64,000 nt of DNA from Persicobacter psychrovividus (GTDB lineage Bacteria > Bacteroidota > Bacteroidia > Cytophagales > Cyclobacteriaceae), in contig NZ_AP025295.1 in assembly GCF_036492425.1 (NCBI RefSeq), positions 248,001-312,000 on the forward strand, given 5' to 3'. The position numbers were made by a program, and so were the translations under genes. The notes under the pieces were generated by a model, which saw only the letters and a list, made by a program, of their open reading frames with translations, searched no databases and was not told where the DNA came from. Positions 28,105 through 37,920 of the stretch are shown here, piece after piece (position 1 is the first letter of the stretch; the number at the start of each line of letters is the position of its first letter).

Positions 28105-29319
28105 TTATACGCTCTGAAGGTCTTCTATTTGTTTTGTTGGCACTTTTTCTCCCTTCTGTTTATTCAGCTTATCCACCATGATACTGATCGCCCCGTCGCC
28201 CGTTACATTACAGGCCGTACCGAAACTGTCCTGTGCCATGTACAGTGCCATCATCAGGGAAGTCAATGGTAAAGAGAAATTCAGCATGGCTTCCAACAAG
28301 CCAAGAGCGGCAACCACGGCACCACCTGGCACACCAGGTGCGGCAATCATCGTCAGGCCGAGCATCATCACAAAGCCGAAGATCAGTGAGAAATCCGTCG
28401 GCATACCATTGAGCATCATGATCGCCATGGCGCAAGAGGTAATGGTGATCGTACTACCTGATAAGTGAATGGTTGCACATAAAGGAACGGCAAAGTCGGC
28501 GACCTCTTCACTGACTTTGTTTTTCAGACTTTGTTTTAAGGTTACAGGAATGGTTGCCGCAGAGGATTGTGTACCAATGGCGGTAAAATAAGCGGGCAAC
28601 ATATTTTTGATCAGCTTAAAGGGCGATTGCTTTGTGAGCGCTCCAGCTACCGTAAACTGTATCAAAAGCATCAGCATATGCAAGGCAAAGATGATGGCAA
28701 ACACTTTTATAAATACTGACAGGATCATCGCTGCCTGTCCTGAATAGGTCATTTGTGCAAAGATCCCCGCAATATGCAGCGGTAAAAATGGGATGATGAT
28801 CGTCGAGATGATCTTTTCAATAATCAGCTGAAATTCCTTCATCACATTCTTGATCGCATTCCCTTTTTGGATCGTAATACCCAAGCCTAAGATAAAAGCC
28901 AAAAGCAGTGCAGACATCACGGGCATTAGGGGAGGCATATCCACCTTGAAAAATGGGGCAATAACGGCTTCCTGTTGTTCTCCGATACTGAAGACATTTC
29001 CCTGAAGTAAAGAGGGAAGGGCCAAGGTGTTGATCAGCCACGCCAGACTGCCTGCAAAAACAGTAGAGAGGTAGGCCAGGCCAGCCGTAATGGCCAATAA
29101 TTTACCGGCTCCCTTTCCCAGGTCACCGATACCTGGGGCGATAAACCCGACGATAATCAATGGGATGACGAAGCCCAGAAAGTTGCCAAATATACCATTG
29201 AAAGTGGCCATTAGGCGAACCAACGGCAAAAAGTCAAGGCTGCCCATAGCAATACCAAGGATAATGGCGAGCAGTAGTTTGGATAACAGACCGAATTTTA
29301 TTCCTGAAAATTTTAACAT
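28105..29319 (-). CDS. dicarboxylate/amino acid:cation symporter, DAACS family
   Basis: 404 aa with about eight TM segments and two re-entrant loops. The family signature SSAATIPVTLKQSL is the serine-rich hairpin HP1. The HP2/TM8 region APGVPGGAVVAALG and the MALYMAQDSFGTACNVTGDG block are also present (NVTGD replaces the NMDGT-type segment further along). It imports dicarboxylates, glutamate/aspartate or serine/threonine with Na+ or H+. It is monocistronic, with about 440 bp of upstream DNA shared with rlmF. Confidence 0.9.
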   Translation of the reverse strand: MLKFSGIKFGLLSKLLLAIILGIAMGSLDFLPLVRLMATFNGIFGNFLGFVIPLIIVGFIAPGIGDLGKGAGKLLAITAGLAYLSTVFAGSLAWLINTLALPSLLQGNVFSIGEQQEAVIAPFFKVDMPPLMPVMSALLLAFILGLGITIQKGNAIKNVMKEFQLIIEKIISTIIIPFLPLHIAGIFAQMTYSGQAAMILSVFIKVFAIIFALHMLMLLIQFTVAGALTKQSPFKLIKNMLPAYFTAIGTQSSAATIPVTLKQSLKNKVSEEVADFAVPLCATIHLSGSTITITSCAMAIMMLNGMPTDFSLIFGFVMMLGLTMIAAPGVPGGAVVAALGLLEAMLNFSLPLTSLMMALYMAQDSFGTACNVTGDGAISIMVDKLNKQKGEKVPTKQIEDLQSV

Positions 29320-29758
29320 AGAAGCGCTTGTTTGCGGTTTAAAACTGCAAAAGTGAGGGCCTAAGCTCCCATAGGATTTTCAGAAAAGTAGGTTACCAAA
29401 GATAAAAGGGAAATTGTTGAATTTAAATTTTTATCAATCGAATATTCGAATTAATGAATATCAATATTTATACCATTACAATAGCCCAAACTGATCTTTT
29501 TAGGACTTGCAGATAATCAGGGTGTTGCCATTCGAGTGCTTGTGGAAAATGGAAATGAATGTTTTCGAGGGGCTCAAAAATACCGAATAGGTTCCTTGCT
29601 TTACCATTTTGACGGTGTTCCGAATTTGGTAGGCAAAAATGTCCATCAGGCTTTTGATAAACATCCGTCAGTTTAAAGGGGTTAACCGAGATGAATCATT
29701 GACCTTGTTCAAGTATTGGATAAAAGATTGAATAGGAGCAAACTTAATCGTAACTTGC
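29320..29758. other. divergent intergenic region with a possible gene remnant
   Basis: 439 bp between the symporter and rlmF. One plus-strand frame is open for about 63 codons (roughly 29487-29678, ending at a TAA) without a usable ATG, and could be a decayed gene. I recognise no domain in it. No RNA gene was seen. Confidence 0.3.
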
Positions 29759-30730
29759 ATGATGCAAAATAAGAAAAAATCGAAAAATGGTGTGGTAGAA
29801 TTGCCACCTCACCATCCTTCGAACCCCCATAAAGATGGTTATGATTTTGACCTTTTGGAGGAAAAAGATCCTTCGTTGTCAAAATATGTGATTACCAAAC
29901 AAAATGGTTTGAAGACCATTAATTTCAGCGATGATTTGTCGGTAAGAGCTTTAAACAGCGCACTGATCAAGGCGCACTACGAGATCAGTGACTGGAATAT
30001 TCCTCGCAATAATTTGGTGCCACCTGTACCAGGCCGTGCCGATTATGTATTGTATCTGGCCGATTTGTTGTCAGAATGCAACGAAGGAGTGATTCCTACT
30101 GATAAAGTTAAGGGCGTTGATATTGGAACTGGCGCAAGTTTGATTTACCCGATCATTGGCCGAAAGTTGTTTCAGTGGTCATTTGTTGCTTCAGAACAAA
30201 GTCAGGCCTCTATTCAGCATGGGTTAAGTATCTTGAAGGCGAACGACCTTGGTCCTTCTGCAATCAAATTAGTGCATCAAAAAGCAATTAAGCAGTATTT
30301 CAAAGGGGTGATCCGTGAAGGGGAGTGTTACGATTTCACCATGTGTAATCCTCCTTTTTACAGTTCAGAGGCGGAAGCAGAAAAGGCCAATATTCAAAAG
30401 TGGCAGAAGCTTCATCGTGATAAGCCCGTTTTACCCAAAAGGAATTTCAGTGGTCAGGATGCCGAACTTTGGGTACCTGGAGGTGAGTTGCTTTTTGTGA
30501 AATTCATGATTAAGGAAAGCTTAAACCATAAAGATCAAGTGCTGTGGTTCAGTGCATTGGTGTCGCAAAAAGACCATATTTTTGACCTTAAAAAGCAGTT
30601 GAAAAAAGTGGGTGTGGCAGATTTTAGAGAAATAAAAATGATGCAAGGGCAGAAGCGTACCCGCTTTTTAGCCTGGACTTTCCAAGATGAGCAGGCTCGT
30701 AAGGATTGGGCAGCGAAAAACTGGAAATAG
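29759..30730 (+). CDS. rlmF: 23S rRNA (adenine1618-N6)-methyltransferase
   Basis: 323 aa. The conserved N-terminal segment is GYDFDLLEEKDPSLSKYV, then INFSDDLSVRALNSALIKAH and WNIPRNNLVPPVPGRADYVL. The SAM site is GVDIGTGASLIYPIIG and the catalytic motif CNPPFYSS (NPPF for adenine N6 methylation). All match RlmF (YbiN), which methylates A1618 of 23S rRNA. It ends in a bidirectional terminator shared with the convergent epimerase operon. Confidence 0.95.
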   Translation: MMQNKKKSKNGVVELPPHHPSNPHKDGYDFDLLEEKDPSLSKYVITKQNGLKTINFSDDLSVRALNSALIKAHYEISDWNIPRNNLVPPVPGRADYVLYLADLLSECNEGVIPTDKVKGVDIGTGASLIYPIIGRKLFQWSFVASEQSQASIQHGLSILKANDLGPSAIKLVHQKAIKQYFKGVIREGECYDFTMCNPPFYSSEAEAEKANIQKWQKLHRDKPVLPKRNFSGQDAELWVPGGELLFVKFMIKESLNHKDQVLWFSALVSQKDHIFDLKKQLKKVGVADFREIKMMQGQKRTRFLAWTFQDEQARKDWAAKNWK

Positions 30731-30736
30731 AAAAAT

Positions 30737-30768
30737 AAAAAAAGAGCGATCATTTGATCGCTCTTTCT
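30737..30768. terminator. bidirectional terminator between rlmF and epimerase
   Basis: aaagagcgatca (30741-30752) tt tgatcgctcttt (30755-30766), a perfect 12-bp stem with A-run and T-run on the two sides. Confidence 0.9.
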
Positions 30769-30769
30769 G

Positions 30770-31831
30770 TTAGACCCGCACGGTAATCCCAGTGTGAATC
30801 TGATTGAGAATATCCTCAAGGTTATATTTCCAGTGCCAATCTGGATAATGGTTTTTAAATTTTGTTAAATCACTGACATACCAGATGTGGTCCCCGATTC
30901 GGTTATCGTCAGAATAAGAGTAGTTCATTTTTTTACCTGTGACTCCTTCACAGATTTCAATGGCCTCCATCATTGAACAGTTGGAGTGGCGGCCACCGCC
31001 AGCATTATAAACTTCTCCTTGTCGTGGGTTTTGGTAGAAATGCCAGAACATATTGACTAAATCGTGCGCGTGGATGTTATCCCGAACCTGTTTGCCTTTG
31101 TAGCCGAAAATTGTGTAATGATCACCAGACACGGCACATTTCATCAAGTAGCTCAGGAATCCATGCAGTTTAGCACCTGAATGGTTGGGGCCAGTTAGGC
31201 ATCCACCTCTGAAAACACCTGTTTTCATTCCGAAATACTTACCATATTCCTGTACCAATACGTCGGCGGCAACCTTCGAAGCGCCAAACAAAGAGTGCTT
31301 TGAATGGTCTATCGACATATTTTCATCGATCCCATGATCGAAATATGGGTGTGTTTCCACAATTTCCCATCTTTTTTCGAGCTCTATCAGGGGTAAATAG
31401 TTGGGCGTGTCACCATAAACCTTATTGGTTGAGGTGAAGATGAATACGGCCTCTGGGGCATACTGCCTGGTGTACTCCAAAAGGTTCAGGGTGCCATTGG
31501 CATTCACTGTAAAATCTGTAAATGGCTCCTTGGCTGCCCAGTCGTGGCTTGGTTGTGCCGCTGTATGGACAATCAGATCAATGTCAGTGCCATATTCCTT
31601 GTAGAGTTCCTCCAGCGCCTGCTGATCGCGAATATCCAGATTTACATGTTTGTAGTTGGGATATTTTTCCTTCAGTCGTGCCTGATTCCATTCTACGGAA
31701 CCTGCCTCCCCAAAGAAATATTTTCTCAGGTTGTTATCAACACCTATAACGGTGTCAAATTTATCAGCAAAAAAGGCCACGGCCTCACTTCCTATCAGGC
31801 CCGCAGCGCCTGTGATTAAAACTGCTTTCAT
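30770..31831 (-). CDS. NAD-dependent sugar epimerase/dehydratase (CDP-tyvelose epimerase-like)
   Basis: 353 aa from the ATG at 31831 ([17 protein letters not shown]); the longer frame to 31894 would run into the neighbour. It is an extended SDR with the GxxGxxG NAD site, [24 protein letters not shown] and [18 protein letters not shown]. At the usual YxxxK the sequence reads SLFGASK, so Phe takes the place of the catalytic Tyr. This appears to be a property of this SDR subfamily rather than a mutation (recollection, to be checked). It probably makes a nucleotide sugar for surface glycans. It forms an operon with the upstream WecG-type gene (25-bp gap). Confidence 0.85.
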   Translation of the reverse strand: MKAVLITGAAGLIGSEAVAFFADKFDTVIGVDNNLRKYFFGEAGSVEWNQARLKEKYPNYKHVNLDIRDQQALEELYKEYGTDIDLIVHTAAQPSHDWAAKEPFTDFTVNANGTLNLLEYTRQYAPEAVFIFTSTNKVYGDTPNYLPLIELEKRWEIVETHPYFDHGIDENMSIDHSKHSLFGASKVAADVLVQEYGKYFGMKTGVFRGGCLTGPNHSGAKLHGFLSYLMKCAVSGDHYTIFGYKGKQVRDNIHAHDLVNMFWHFYQNPRQGEVYNAGGGRHSNCSMMEAIEICEGVTGKKMNYSYSDDNRIGDHIWYVSDLTKFKNHYPDWHWKYNLEDILNQIHTGITVRV

Positions 31832-31856
31832 GATGTGAGTTGTTATTATATGTTGG

Positions 31857-32603
31857 TTAAGCGAAAAACTTTTGACGAAGAAAAAGATAGACAAAGGTGC
31901 TGTTGGTGGTCAGGTAGCGCTTCCACAGCCTTTTGGGTTCCTGAGTCAGTCGGAAGAACCATTCCAAACCATTGTCTTGCATCCATTTTGGGGCCTGCTT
32001 TTGGGTTCCCGCGTGAAAGTCAAATGCAGCACCGACGGCCATCATCATGGCATTTACTTTACCGAGATGGTCCGCCACCCATTTTTCCTGTCGGGGGCAA
32101 CCTCTGCCCACCAAAACCACATGAGCACCTGAAGCATTGATCTTTTCAATGTCTTCGAGATCTTCTTCCGCAGTGGCATCACGGAACCTGTCCTGATGCA
32201 CGCCACAGATGTGTACGTTGGGATATGTTTTATGGATAAATGCCTGAAATTGCTTCAAAGTACTGGCCGTGCTGCCGTACAGGTAAACATTTAAATGATC
32301 GCGATTCGCCTTTTCAAGCACGTGAAGAGTCAGGGTCGGGCCATAGACCCGATCTTTCATGCCAGTGCCATATATGCTGTTAAGTGCCCATCGAATGGGT
32401 TGCCCGTCAGCAACAACCAGCGGAATTTTATTGACTTGTTCACTCAGTGTGCGATCCCAGTAAGACTCAATGAGCCCATGAACGGCCAAGGCAGAAACTC
32501 CGTATGAGGTACGGGTTTTAGCCTTTTCAATCAAGTGATCAGAAGCCTGTTCATAGTTTACAATCGCATAATTAACGGAGAGCAATTGTTTTTTCTGAAT
32601 CAT
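31857..32603 (-). CDS. WecG/TagA/CpsF family glycosyltransferase
   Basis: 248 aa. The family blocks are all present: [55 protein letters not shown] and [18 protein letters not shown], followed by [20 protein letters not shown]. Members are GT26 enzymes that move N-acetylmannosamine-type sugars onto undecaprenyl-linked or other acceptors at the cytoplasmic membrane. It leads a two-gene operon with the epimerase, which fits a role in exopolysaccharide or O-antigen assembly. Confidence 0.93.
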   Translation of the reverse strand: MIQKKQLLSVNYAIVNYEQASDHLIEKAKTRTSYGVSALAVHGLIESYWDRTLSEQVNKIPLVVADGQPIRWALNSIYGTGMKDRVYGPTLTLHVLEKANRDHLNVYLYGSTASTLKQFQAFIHKTYPNVHICGVHQDRFRDATAEEDLEDIEKINASGAHVVLVGRGCPRQEKWVADHLGKVNAMMMAVGAAFDFHAGTQKQAPKWMQDNGLEWFFRLTQEPKRLWKRYLTTNSTFVYLFLRQKFFA

Positions 32604-32739
32604 AAATTGCAGGTTAAGATGTTCGAATAGAATGCGTTATTACTATCCTTACTAACCTACTTGAAAACTTTATGTTTAGCCTCCTTTGTATTCGGGATGA
32701 AAAGTGTTTCACTAAGGGTGAACCAAGCTAATGGGGGAT

Positions 32740-32762
32740 AAAAAAAAGTCCCGAAGGACTTT
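32740..32762 (-). terminator. terminator of the mscS operon
   Basis: Read on the minus strand: aagtcc, tetraloop ttcg, ggactt, then a run of T. It lies about 50 bp after the mscS stop. Confidence 0.85.
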
Positions 32763-32814
32763 GAGAGGTAAGAAAAACTGCTTTTTGGGGTATTCCGCCC
32801 GTGCTTTTAAGTAC

Positions 32815-34137
32815 TTATCTTTTTTTAAAGGTGTCGATATCGCTATAACCATGCGGTTTGTTGGGCATTTCCCAGAATATTTCTGAAGAGGTCCCTTGCA
32901 GCCCATTTTGCCACGACTGATCCCGCTGATAGACTCTTAATTTAAAAAGAGCGACCACCGAAAGGATGTGATCAAAAATGGAGGATTGTAAATTTTCATA
33001 ATAAACCCAGTCGGATCTGTCGGAGAAACAATAGATCTCTATTGGCAGGCCATTTTGACTTGGCTCTTTTTCGCGCACCAGCAACATTCCCCGATTCGAA
33101 ATTTTTGGATGAGCATGTAAATACTGAACCATATAATTTCTGAACAGCGTTACGTTGGAAACATATTTTGTAATCGGGTCCTGCGGAACGGCATTAAAGC
33201 TGTGAAGGTCATCCTTGATCTTCATATCCGACAGCAATGGAATTTGCGATTTAATCTGATTGACTTCCAATTCACTCAGAAAGCGGATCGAATTCATGTC
33301 AAGGAGAATGATTCTCTTGATTCGGCGGATGCCCAACCGTCGCATTCCCTGCCAGTTTTTGAAAGTCCCACCCACAAGTTTGTAGGTCGGAAAAGTCATG
33401 ATGGTTTTATCCCAGTTTCGGACTTTTACCACATTCAGACTAACTTCATCCACTTCACCATCAACCCCGTCAGAAGGCATTTCTATCCAGTCGCCAACTT
33501 CAACGAGCTGCCCGTGTGTAATGACCACCGATGCATATATAGACATAATGGTATCGCGGAATGCCAATAAAAACAGGGCCGTAAAACCCGCAAGGGTTGT
33601 CAGGAGGGCAAAAGGTGATTCATTAATGATGATCGACAAAGAGAAAATAAAGGCGACCAGATACATGAAGAAGCTCAGCACTCCAATGTAACCACTGAAA
33701 GACGACTGCTTCTGCATCGCTTTCTGGGCGTATTTATAGTCTGCCAATTCAAGGAAAAGCGTAACCAGACGGGTCCCCAAAAATAACAGCATCACCAGGG
33801 AGAGCTTGGCGATAAAATTTTGAATGGTATCCAGTAAAGAGGGGATATTACCGACCAGTAAATAAACGATGGTAATGTTGGTAAAGAAGGAGATGAACCG
33901 CAGTAATTTCAGCTCGGCGAGCTTCTTGGGCAGGTCCTTATCTCTTTGGTAGATCAGGTGGATTATCGGGCGGAAAATCAGTCGGCGGTTAATTTCCCCC
34001 AAGCCGAAAGCCACCACGAAAATCATGATGGTGGCCACCACTTGAAAGGCCACACTGTTGTGTAGACCTTCGTCGTGCAACAGTGGGCTTTGTGAAATAC
34101 TATTAAGGATATGATAGGAGAATCCTTGCTTGTCCAT
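32815..34137 (-). CDS. MscS family mechanosensitive channel (YbdG-like)
   Basis: 440 aa. About five TM helices occupy residues 25-200, with the pore-lining region near ALLTTLAGFTALFLLAFRDT. It continues into the MscS beta domain (GQLVEVGDWIEMPSDGVDGEV, VRNWDKTIMTFPTYKLVGG). The length and the insert around GMRRLGIRRIKR are like the miniconductance channel YbdG rather than small MscS. It releases solutes during hypo-osmotic shock at the inner membrane. It is the third gene of a minus-strand operon, 4 bp after the DUF6909 gene. Confidence 0.9.
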   Translation of the reverse strand: MDKQGFSYHILNSISQSPLLHDEGLHNSVAFQVVATIMIFVVAFGLGEINRRLIFRPIIHLIYQRDKDLPKKLAELKLLRFISFFTNITIVYLLVGNIPSLLDTIQNFIAKLSLVMLLFLGTRLVTLFLELADYKYAQKAMQKQSSFSGYIGVLSFFMYLVAFIFSLSIIINESPFALLTTLAGFTALFLLAFRDTIMSIYASVVITHGQLVEVGDWIEMPSDGVDGEVDEVSLNVVKVRNWDKTIMTFPTYKLVGGTFKNWQGMRRLGIRRIKRIILLDMNSIRFLSELEVNQIKSQIPLLSDMKIKDDLHSFNAVPQDPITKYVSNVTLFRNYMVQYLHAHPKISNRGMLLVREKEPSQNGLPIEIYCFSDRSDWVYYENLQSSIFDHILSVVALFKLRVYQRDQSWQNGLQGTSSEIFWEMPNKPHGYSDIDTFKKR

Positions 34138-34141
34138 ATTT

Positions 34142-35830
34142 CTATTTTCTTTCGAAAATTTTATTCAGAATTTTTACAGTAATCAAGTAGGTCGGTCGTA
34201 CGCCTACCTCGCCCAAAGGCCCGCTTGCGAGCGTTGAGCCCGTATGCAATGGATTATCAGAAGCATAATATGCGTAGCGCAGTACGACATCACTGTTAAT
34301 TGTGCAACGGATTTTTGAGGCCGCCTGTATCGCTTTTTGATAATGGGCACCTTCCATCTCCAGGCCAATAGCCTTCCATGATGAATGGCGGAAATACGAA
34401 AGCACATCTTTATTTTGCAGAGAAGTTCCCAGAACGGTGATCATCGGGCCTGCATATACAGGAAGCTGATCGTCCTTGAAATCTTCAATGCTTAGGTCAT
34501 TGTCAAAAGGATAATTATCCGCGGTACCTTCAAAAACATGGGCGTTAGGAATCATAATATCTCCTTTGCCACCTGTCAGAATGCCAGCCTTACCCATAAT
34601 ATTAACCGACTGAATATCCAGTGGAATGACCTGTCCATCTTCTTTATAAGGCTTCACCAGTTCGTCCACCGTTTCGAATGCCTGTTCCCCAAATGCATAA
34701 TCCATCACCAAAAGAACAGGTGCAGCTTTCTGTGATTTTGTATCCAATCGGCTGATCTCTGGGCTCAAGGATTTCCATTTGAGTTGCTGCGTATCAATCA
34801 GCTGAACACCAATATTGGTACCTGAAGAATCAGGGATTTCCAATAATCCATTGGCTTCAGCATATTCCCTGATCAGGTTTTGGTTGCGCTTGGCATTTGA
34901 CTTGCTCAGTGCTGTGGCCATTTCGAGGATAGAACCTGTTTTTTCTTTGGCCGCAGCAAGTGCCGGATAGGCGTACAGGCTATTCATTACCGAGTGCAGA
35001 TTGGCACTGATGATATGAATAGGACGGTCAATAAGTCCGTGTTCTTTTAAGGTTCGTTTGATGTTTTGAGCCCAAACCGACCCATGAATATGGTGGCCAA
35101 TTCGTTCCCGCAATGCAGGCGTGAAACTCACCTGGCGTAATTTTTTCCCGTTTGTTTCTTCAATCGCTTGTTTTCCAAGGCTGTAAATGACTTTGAACAA
35201 ACCATTGTGATCCTCACTCGATTCTTCGAATCTTGTATAGGCCGCCTGTGTTTCATGGAAAGTGCGCCCCAGCATTCCCGACAGGTAAACAAGTGCTTTT
35301 TCTTTGTTTTCATCTGTAATGCGGACATCCCCATGGGCAATTTCAGCAAGCTTTTCCCATTGGCGGGTAACATTGCCTTTGTCGTCAAGGGCATATCTGC
35401 GGATTTTGTCCGCTTCCACATAAAGGAAGGTCAGGTGGGTCAGGATGTCATAGATCTCACTTCGGCCACGGGTAACCTCAATGTACATGGTTTCCTTATC
35501 GATGCGGAAACAGCGGCGTCGGCGTTTTGAAGGAATAATCGTCGGGAATTTGGATTCCGCATAACCTTCGTCGGCTGTCAGTTTTATAAAGCGACATTGC
35601 TCAATGCCTTTCGGCAGTCGTTCAATCACATAAGCCAAACCATTCAGCTCCACCTTCTCAGGATCGGCAATTACCCCGTAAATTTCTGGGCGTAAGGAAA
35701 GCAGGGCAGAGCGCAATGCTTCTCCAGATACTCCCAATGGTTTGTAAAAGCCACGCATAAATAGGTGGCGCATCATGACATATAATTTTTCGATAGCCGC
35801 TCGCGACTCTTGCGCTCGTGTTCTGTTCAT
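34142..35830 (-). CDS. DUF6909-type protein with nucleoside-phosphorylase-like C-terminus
   Basis: 562 aa. I recall this as a Bacteroidota-restricted family (DUF6909). The N-terminal half is basic and helical (RAAIEKLYVMMRHLFMRGFY, SKRRRRCFRIDKETMYIEV). The C-terminal half from about residue 380 looks like a phosphorylase-superfamily fold: PVLLVMDYAFGEQAFE, GDIMIPNAHVFEG, GPMITVLGTS and especially IGLEMEGAHYQKAI, whose E-M-E matches the nucleoside-binding motif of MTA/SAH nucleosidases and PNP. The family function is not known to me. It sits between an RNA methyltransferase (20 bp) and MscS (4 bp) in one operon. A nucleoside or nucleotide ligand is inferred. Confidence 0.65.
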   Translation of the reverse strand: MNRTRAQESRAAIEKLYVMMRHLFMRGFYKPLGVSGEALRSALLSLRPEIYGVIADPEKVELNGLAYVIERLPKGIEQCRFIKLTADEGYAESKFPTIIPSKRRRRCFRIDKETMYIEVTRGRSEIYDILTHLTFLYVEADKIRRYALDDKGNVTRQWEKLAEIAHGDVRITDENKEKALVYLSGMLGRTFHETQAAYTRFEESSEDHNGLFKVIYSLGKQAIEETNGKKLRQVSFTPALRERIGHHIHGSVWAQNIKRTLKEHGLIDRPIHIISANLHSVMNSLYAYPALAAAKEKTGSILEMATALSKSNAKRNQNLIREYAEANGLLEIPDSSGTNIGVQLIDTQQLKWKSLSPEISRLDTKSQKAAPVLLVMDYAFGEQAFETVDELVKPYKEDGQVIPLDIQSVNIMGKAGILTGGKGDIMIPNAHVFEGTADNYPFDNDLSIEDFKDDQLPVYAGPMITVLGTSLQNKDVLSYFRHSSWKAIGLEMEGAHYQKAIQAASKIRCTINSDVVLRYAYYASDNPLHTGSTLASGPLGEVGVRPTYLITVKILNKIFERK

Positions 35831-35850
35831 AATTCAGTCGGTAAAAAATT

Positions 35851-36756
35851 TTAGTTCTTTTTTGATACACGCAGGAAGGTCCCCAAAGGCAATTCTGCGC
35901 CAGTGCTTGAGGGCACAACGTTTTCGCCCAGCTCAATTTCCAGAGATCCTTTAATGTGCATTCTCACCAGGTTGCGGATAATTACCGCCGAAAGGCCCAT
36001 TGAATACAGGTTCAGAACGACAAAGCATTCTTCTTCGAGAATCTGTGCAACACTCTTTACCAAATCGTCCACTTGCTCTTCCAATACCCATTTTTCTCCT
36101 TTAGGGCCACGACCGTAAGCAGGAGGGTCAAGAATGATTCCGTGGTACTTGTTTCCACGACGTGCTTCACGCTTTACGAAAGCCAGGGCATCCTCAACCA
36201 CCCAGCGCATTTCTGGAAGATGGTCATTCAGTTGTCGGTTTTGATTGGCCCACGTTACTGTTTTTTTGATCGAATCGAGGTGGGAAACAAATGCACCACC
36301 TGCCGCAGCAGCCAGCGAAGCGCCACCCGTATAGGCAAATAAGTTCAGGACCTTAGGTTTGGTTTCTGAATGTGCCTTTACCTGTTTGTAGATATACTCC
36401 CAGTTGTCAGACTGTTCAGGAAAAAGCCCTACATGGCCAAAGGAGGTCAGTTGTAACTTCAGTTTGAAATGGAACTCTGAGCCATGATAGGTGATCGGCC
36501 ATTCCTCCTGCGCTTTGGGTGTTTTCTCCCAAATTCCTTTTTCGCTTGTCAGCTTGATGCCTGGTGTTTTGGAACGGATATAGCGCACATGATGTCTTTT
36601 TTTCCATTCTGATAGGGGCAGTTGTTTCGACCAAACCGCCTGTGGTTCAGGTCTCCAAAGTACCATCTGACCAAAACGTTCCAACTTCTCAAAATCTCCA
36701 GAATCGATCAATTCATAATCCTTCCAAACGGCCTTATTCAGTGAATATACAGACAT
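35851..36756 (-). CDS. class I SAM-dependent RNA methyltransferase (RlmI/RlmK-like)
   Basis: 301 aa from the ATG at 36756 (MSVYSLNKAVWKDYELID); the longer frame to 36933 has no family-like sequence. The SAM site is VLNLFAYTGGASLAAAAGG and the catalytic motif is IILDPPAYGRGPKGEKW. These place it with 23S rRNA m5C/m2G enzymes of the RlmI/RlmK group, though without their PUA domain. First gene of the operon with the DUF6909-like gene and mscS. Confidence 0.85.
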   Translation of the reverse strand: MSVYSLNKAVWKDYELIDSGDFEKLERFGQMVLWRPEPQAVWSKQLPLSEWKKRHHVRYIRSKTPGIKLTSEKGIWEKTPKAQEEWPITYHGSEFHFKLKLQLTSFGHVGLFPEQSDNWEYIYKQVKAHSETKPKVLNLFAYTGGASLAAAAGGAFVSHLDSIKKTVTWANQNRQLNDHLPEMRWVVEDALAFVKREARRGNKYHGIILDPPAYGRGPKGEKWVLEEQVDDLVKSVAQILEEECFVVLNLYSMGLSAVIIRNLVRMHIKGSLEIELGENVVPSSTGAELPLGTFLRVSKKN

Positions 36757-36984
36757 ATATGTGCAATGTGTTATAATGAAATATGTAGATTTTAGGCTTT
36801 TCCGCATCTTGGAAAAGCCTAAAATCTTCCTGCAAAGATAAGGATATATTTCCGTTAAGAAAGTACAATGTATGATAAGCTGTTGTGCACTGAACAAAAA
36901 ATGCAGGTGTTTCAGATTTGCGTTTAAGGGCAACTTCAGCGACCTTTGTGAAAATCGAGAATGATCTTAGTATAAAAGGAATCC

Positions 36985-37797
36985 ATGCATATTGAAATTA
37001 ATGCGCCATCGAACGAGAGGATAAAACGACTGATTAAGTTGCAGTCCAAATCTCGGGAGCGGAAGAAGAATCAGCTGTTTGTTGTTGAGGGAACCAAGGA
37101 GGTTACTTTTGCCATTGAAAATGGGCTGGTAGTTGAGGAGCTGTATTATTCGAAAGAAAAGACGGTGCAGGAACATCTGACAGCCGTAGAGCAATGCTGT
37201 ACAGCGAAGGGTTTGCGCCCGCAATGGTTGGCGTGTTCTAATAATGTATTTTCAAAAATTGCTTATCGGGAAGGTACCAGCGAGATGGTGGGCATTGTAA
37301 AGATGCGTTCGCAGCAGTTGGAAGATTTACCTTTGGGCGAAAATCCTTTGCTGATGGTTTGTGAAGGAATGGAGAAGCCTGGAAATTTGGGGGCTTTGCT
37401 TCGTACCGCAGATGCCGCAGGCGTTTCAGCCGTTATTATGGCGGACGCTCAGGTGGATTTATACAATCCAAATGCTATTCGTTCTTCGGTGGGCTGTATT
37501 TTTTCGATGCCTGTGGCTTTTGACACTTCCGAGAATGTCATTAAGTTCCTCAGGGAAAAGGGCATCAAAATTTATGTAACACATATTGAAGCGGCGGCTC
37601 CTTATTATGAGCAGGACTATAAAGGTCCGTGTGCAATTATTGCAGGTTCTGAGGCTTGGGGAGTTACTGATTTATGGGCAGAGGAGTCAGACCAAAATAT
37701 CGTGATCCCGATGCGGGGCATTAACGATTCGCTGAATGTCTCAGTAGCGGCAGCCGTCGTTACTTTTGAAGCCGTTCGCCAGCGCGATATGAAGTAG
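36985..37797 (+). CDS. TrmH/SpoU family rRNA 2'-O-methyltransferase
   Basis: 270 aa. An N-terminal substrate-binding domain (NERIKRLIKLQSKSRERKKN, LFVVEGTKEV) is followed by the knotted SPOUT domain: VCEGMEKPGNLGALLRTADA (motif 1 with the catalytic Arg), NAIRSSVGCIFSMPV (motif 2) and IPMRGINDSLNVSVAAAV (motif 3). It methylates a ribose 2'-OH in rRNA or tRNA. Divergent from the RlmI-like gene, and followed by a bidirectional terminator. Confidence 0.93.
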   Translation: MHIEINAPSNERIKRLIKLQSKSRERKKNQLFVVEGTKEVTFAIENGLVVEELYYSKEKTVQEHLTAVEQCCTAKGLRPQWLACSNNVFSKIAYREGTSEMVGIVKMRSQQLEDLPLGENPLLMVCEGMEKPGNLGALLRTADAAGVSAVIMADAQVDLYNPNAIRSSVGCIFSMPVAFDTSENVIKFLREKGIKIYVTHIEAAAPYYEQDYKGPCAIIAGSEAWGVTDLWAEESDQNIVIPMRGINDSLNVSVAAAVVTFEAVRQRDMK

Positions 37798-37869
37798 GAT
37801 CAGGCATGAACGCCTCAATTGAGGTGCTGAAATTTATAAAATGGCTACAATCAGCTTGAAAGCGGTCGC

Positions 37870-37910
37870 AAAAAAAGGGGCTTCCATTCTTATTGGAAAC
37901 CCCTTTTTTA
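37870..37910. terminator. bidirectional terminator
   Basis: ggggcttcca (37877-37886) / tggaa-a-cccc (37894-37903) flanked by A-run and T-run. It serves the SpoU gene and the convergent small gene. Confidence 0.85.
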
Positions 37911-37920
37911 TTTCATCAAC

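Noticed and set aside
31829-31894. ATG at 31894 as the start of the epimerase
   Set aside because: It would overlap the end of the WecG-type gene and put 21 unrelated residues before the NAD-binding strand.
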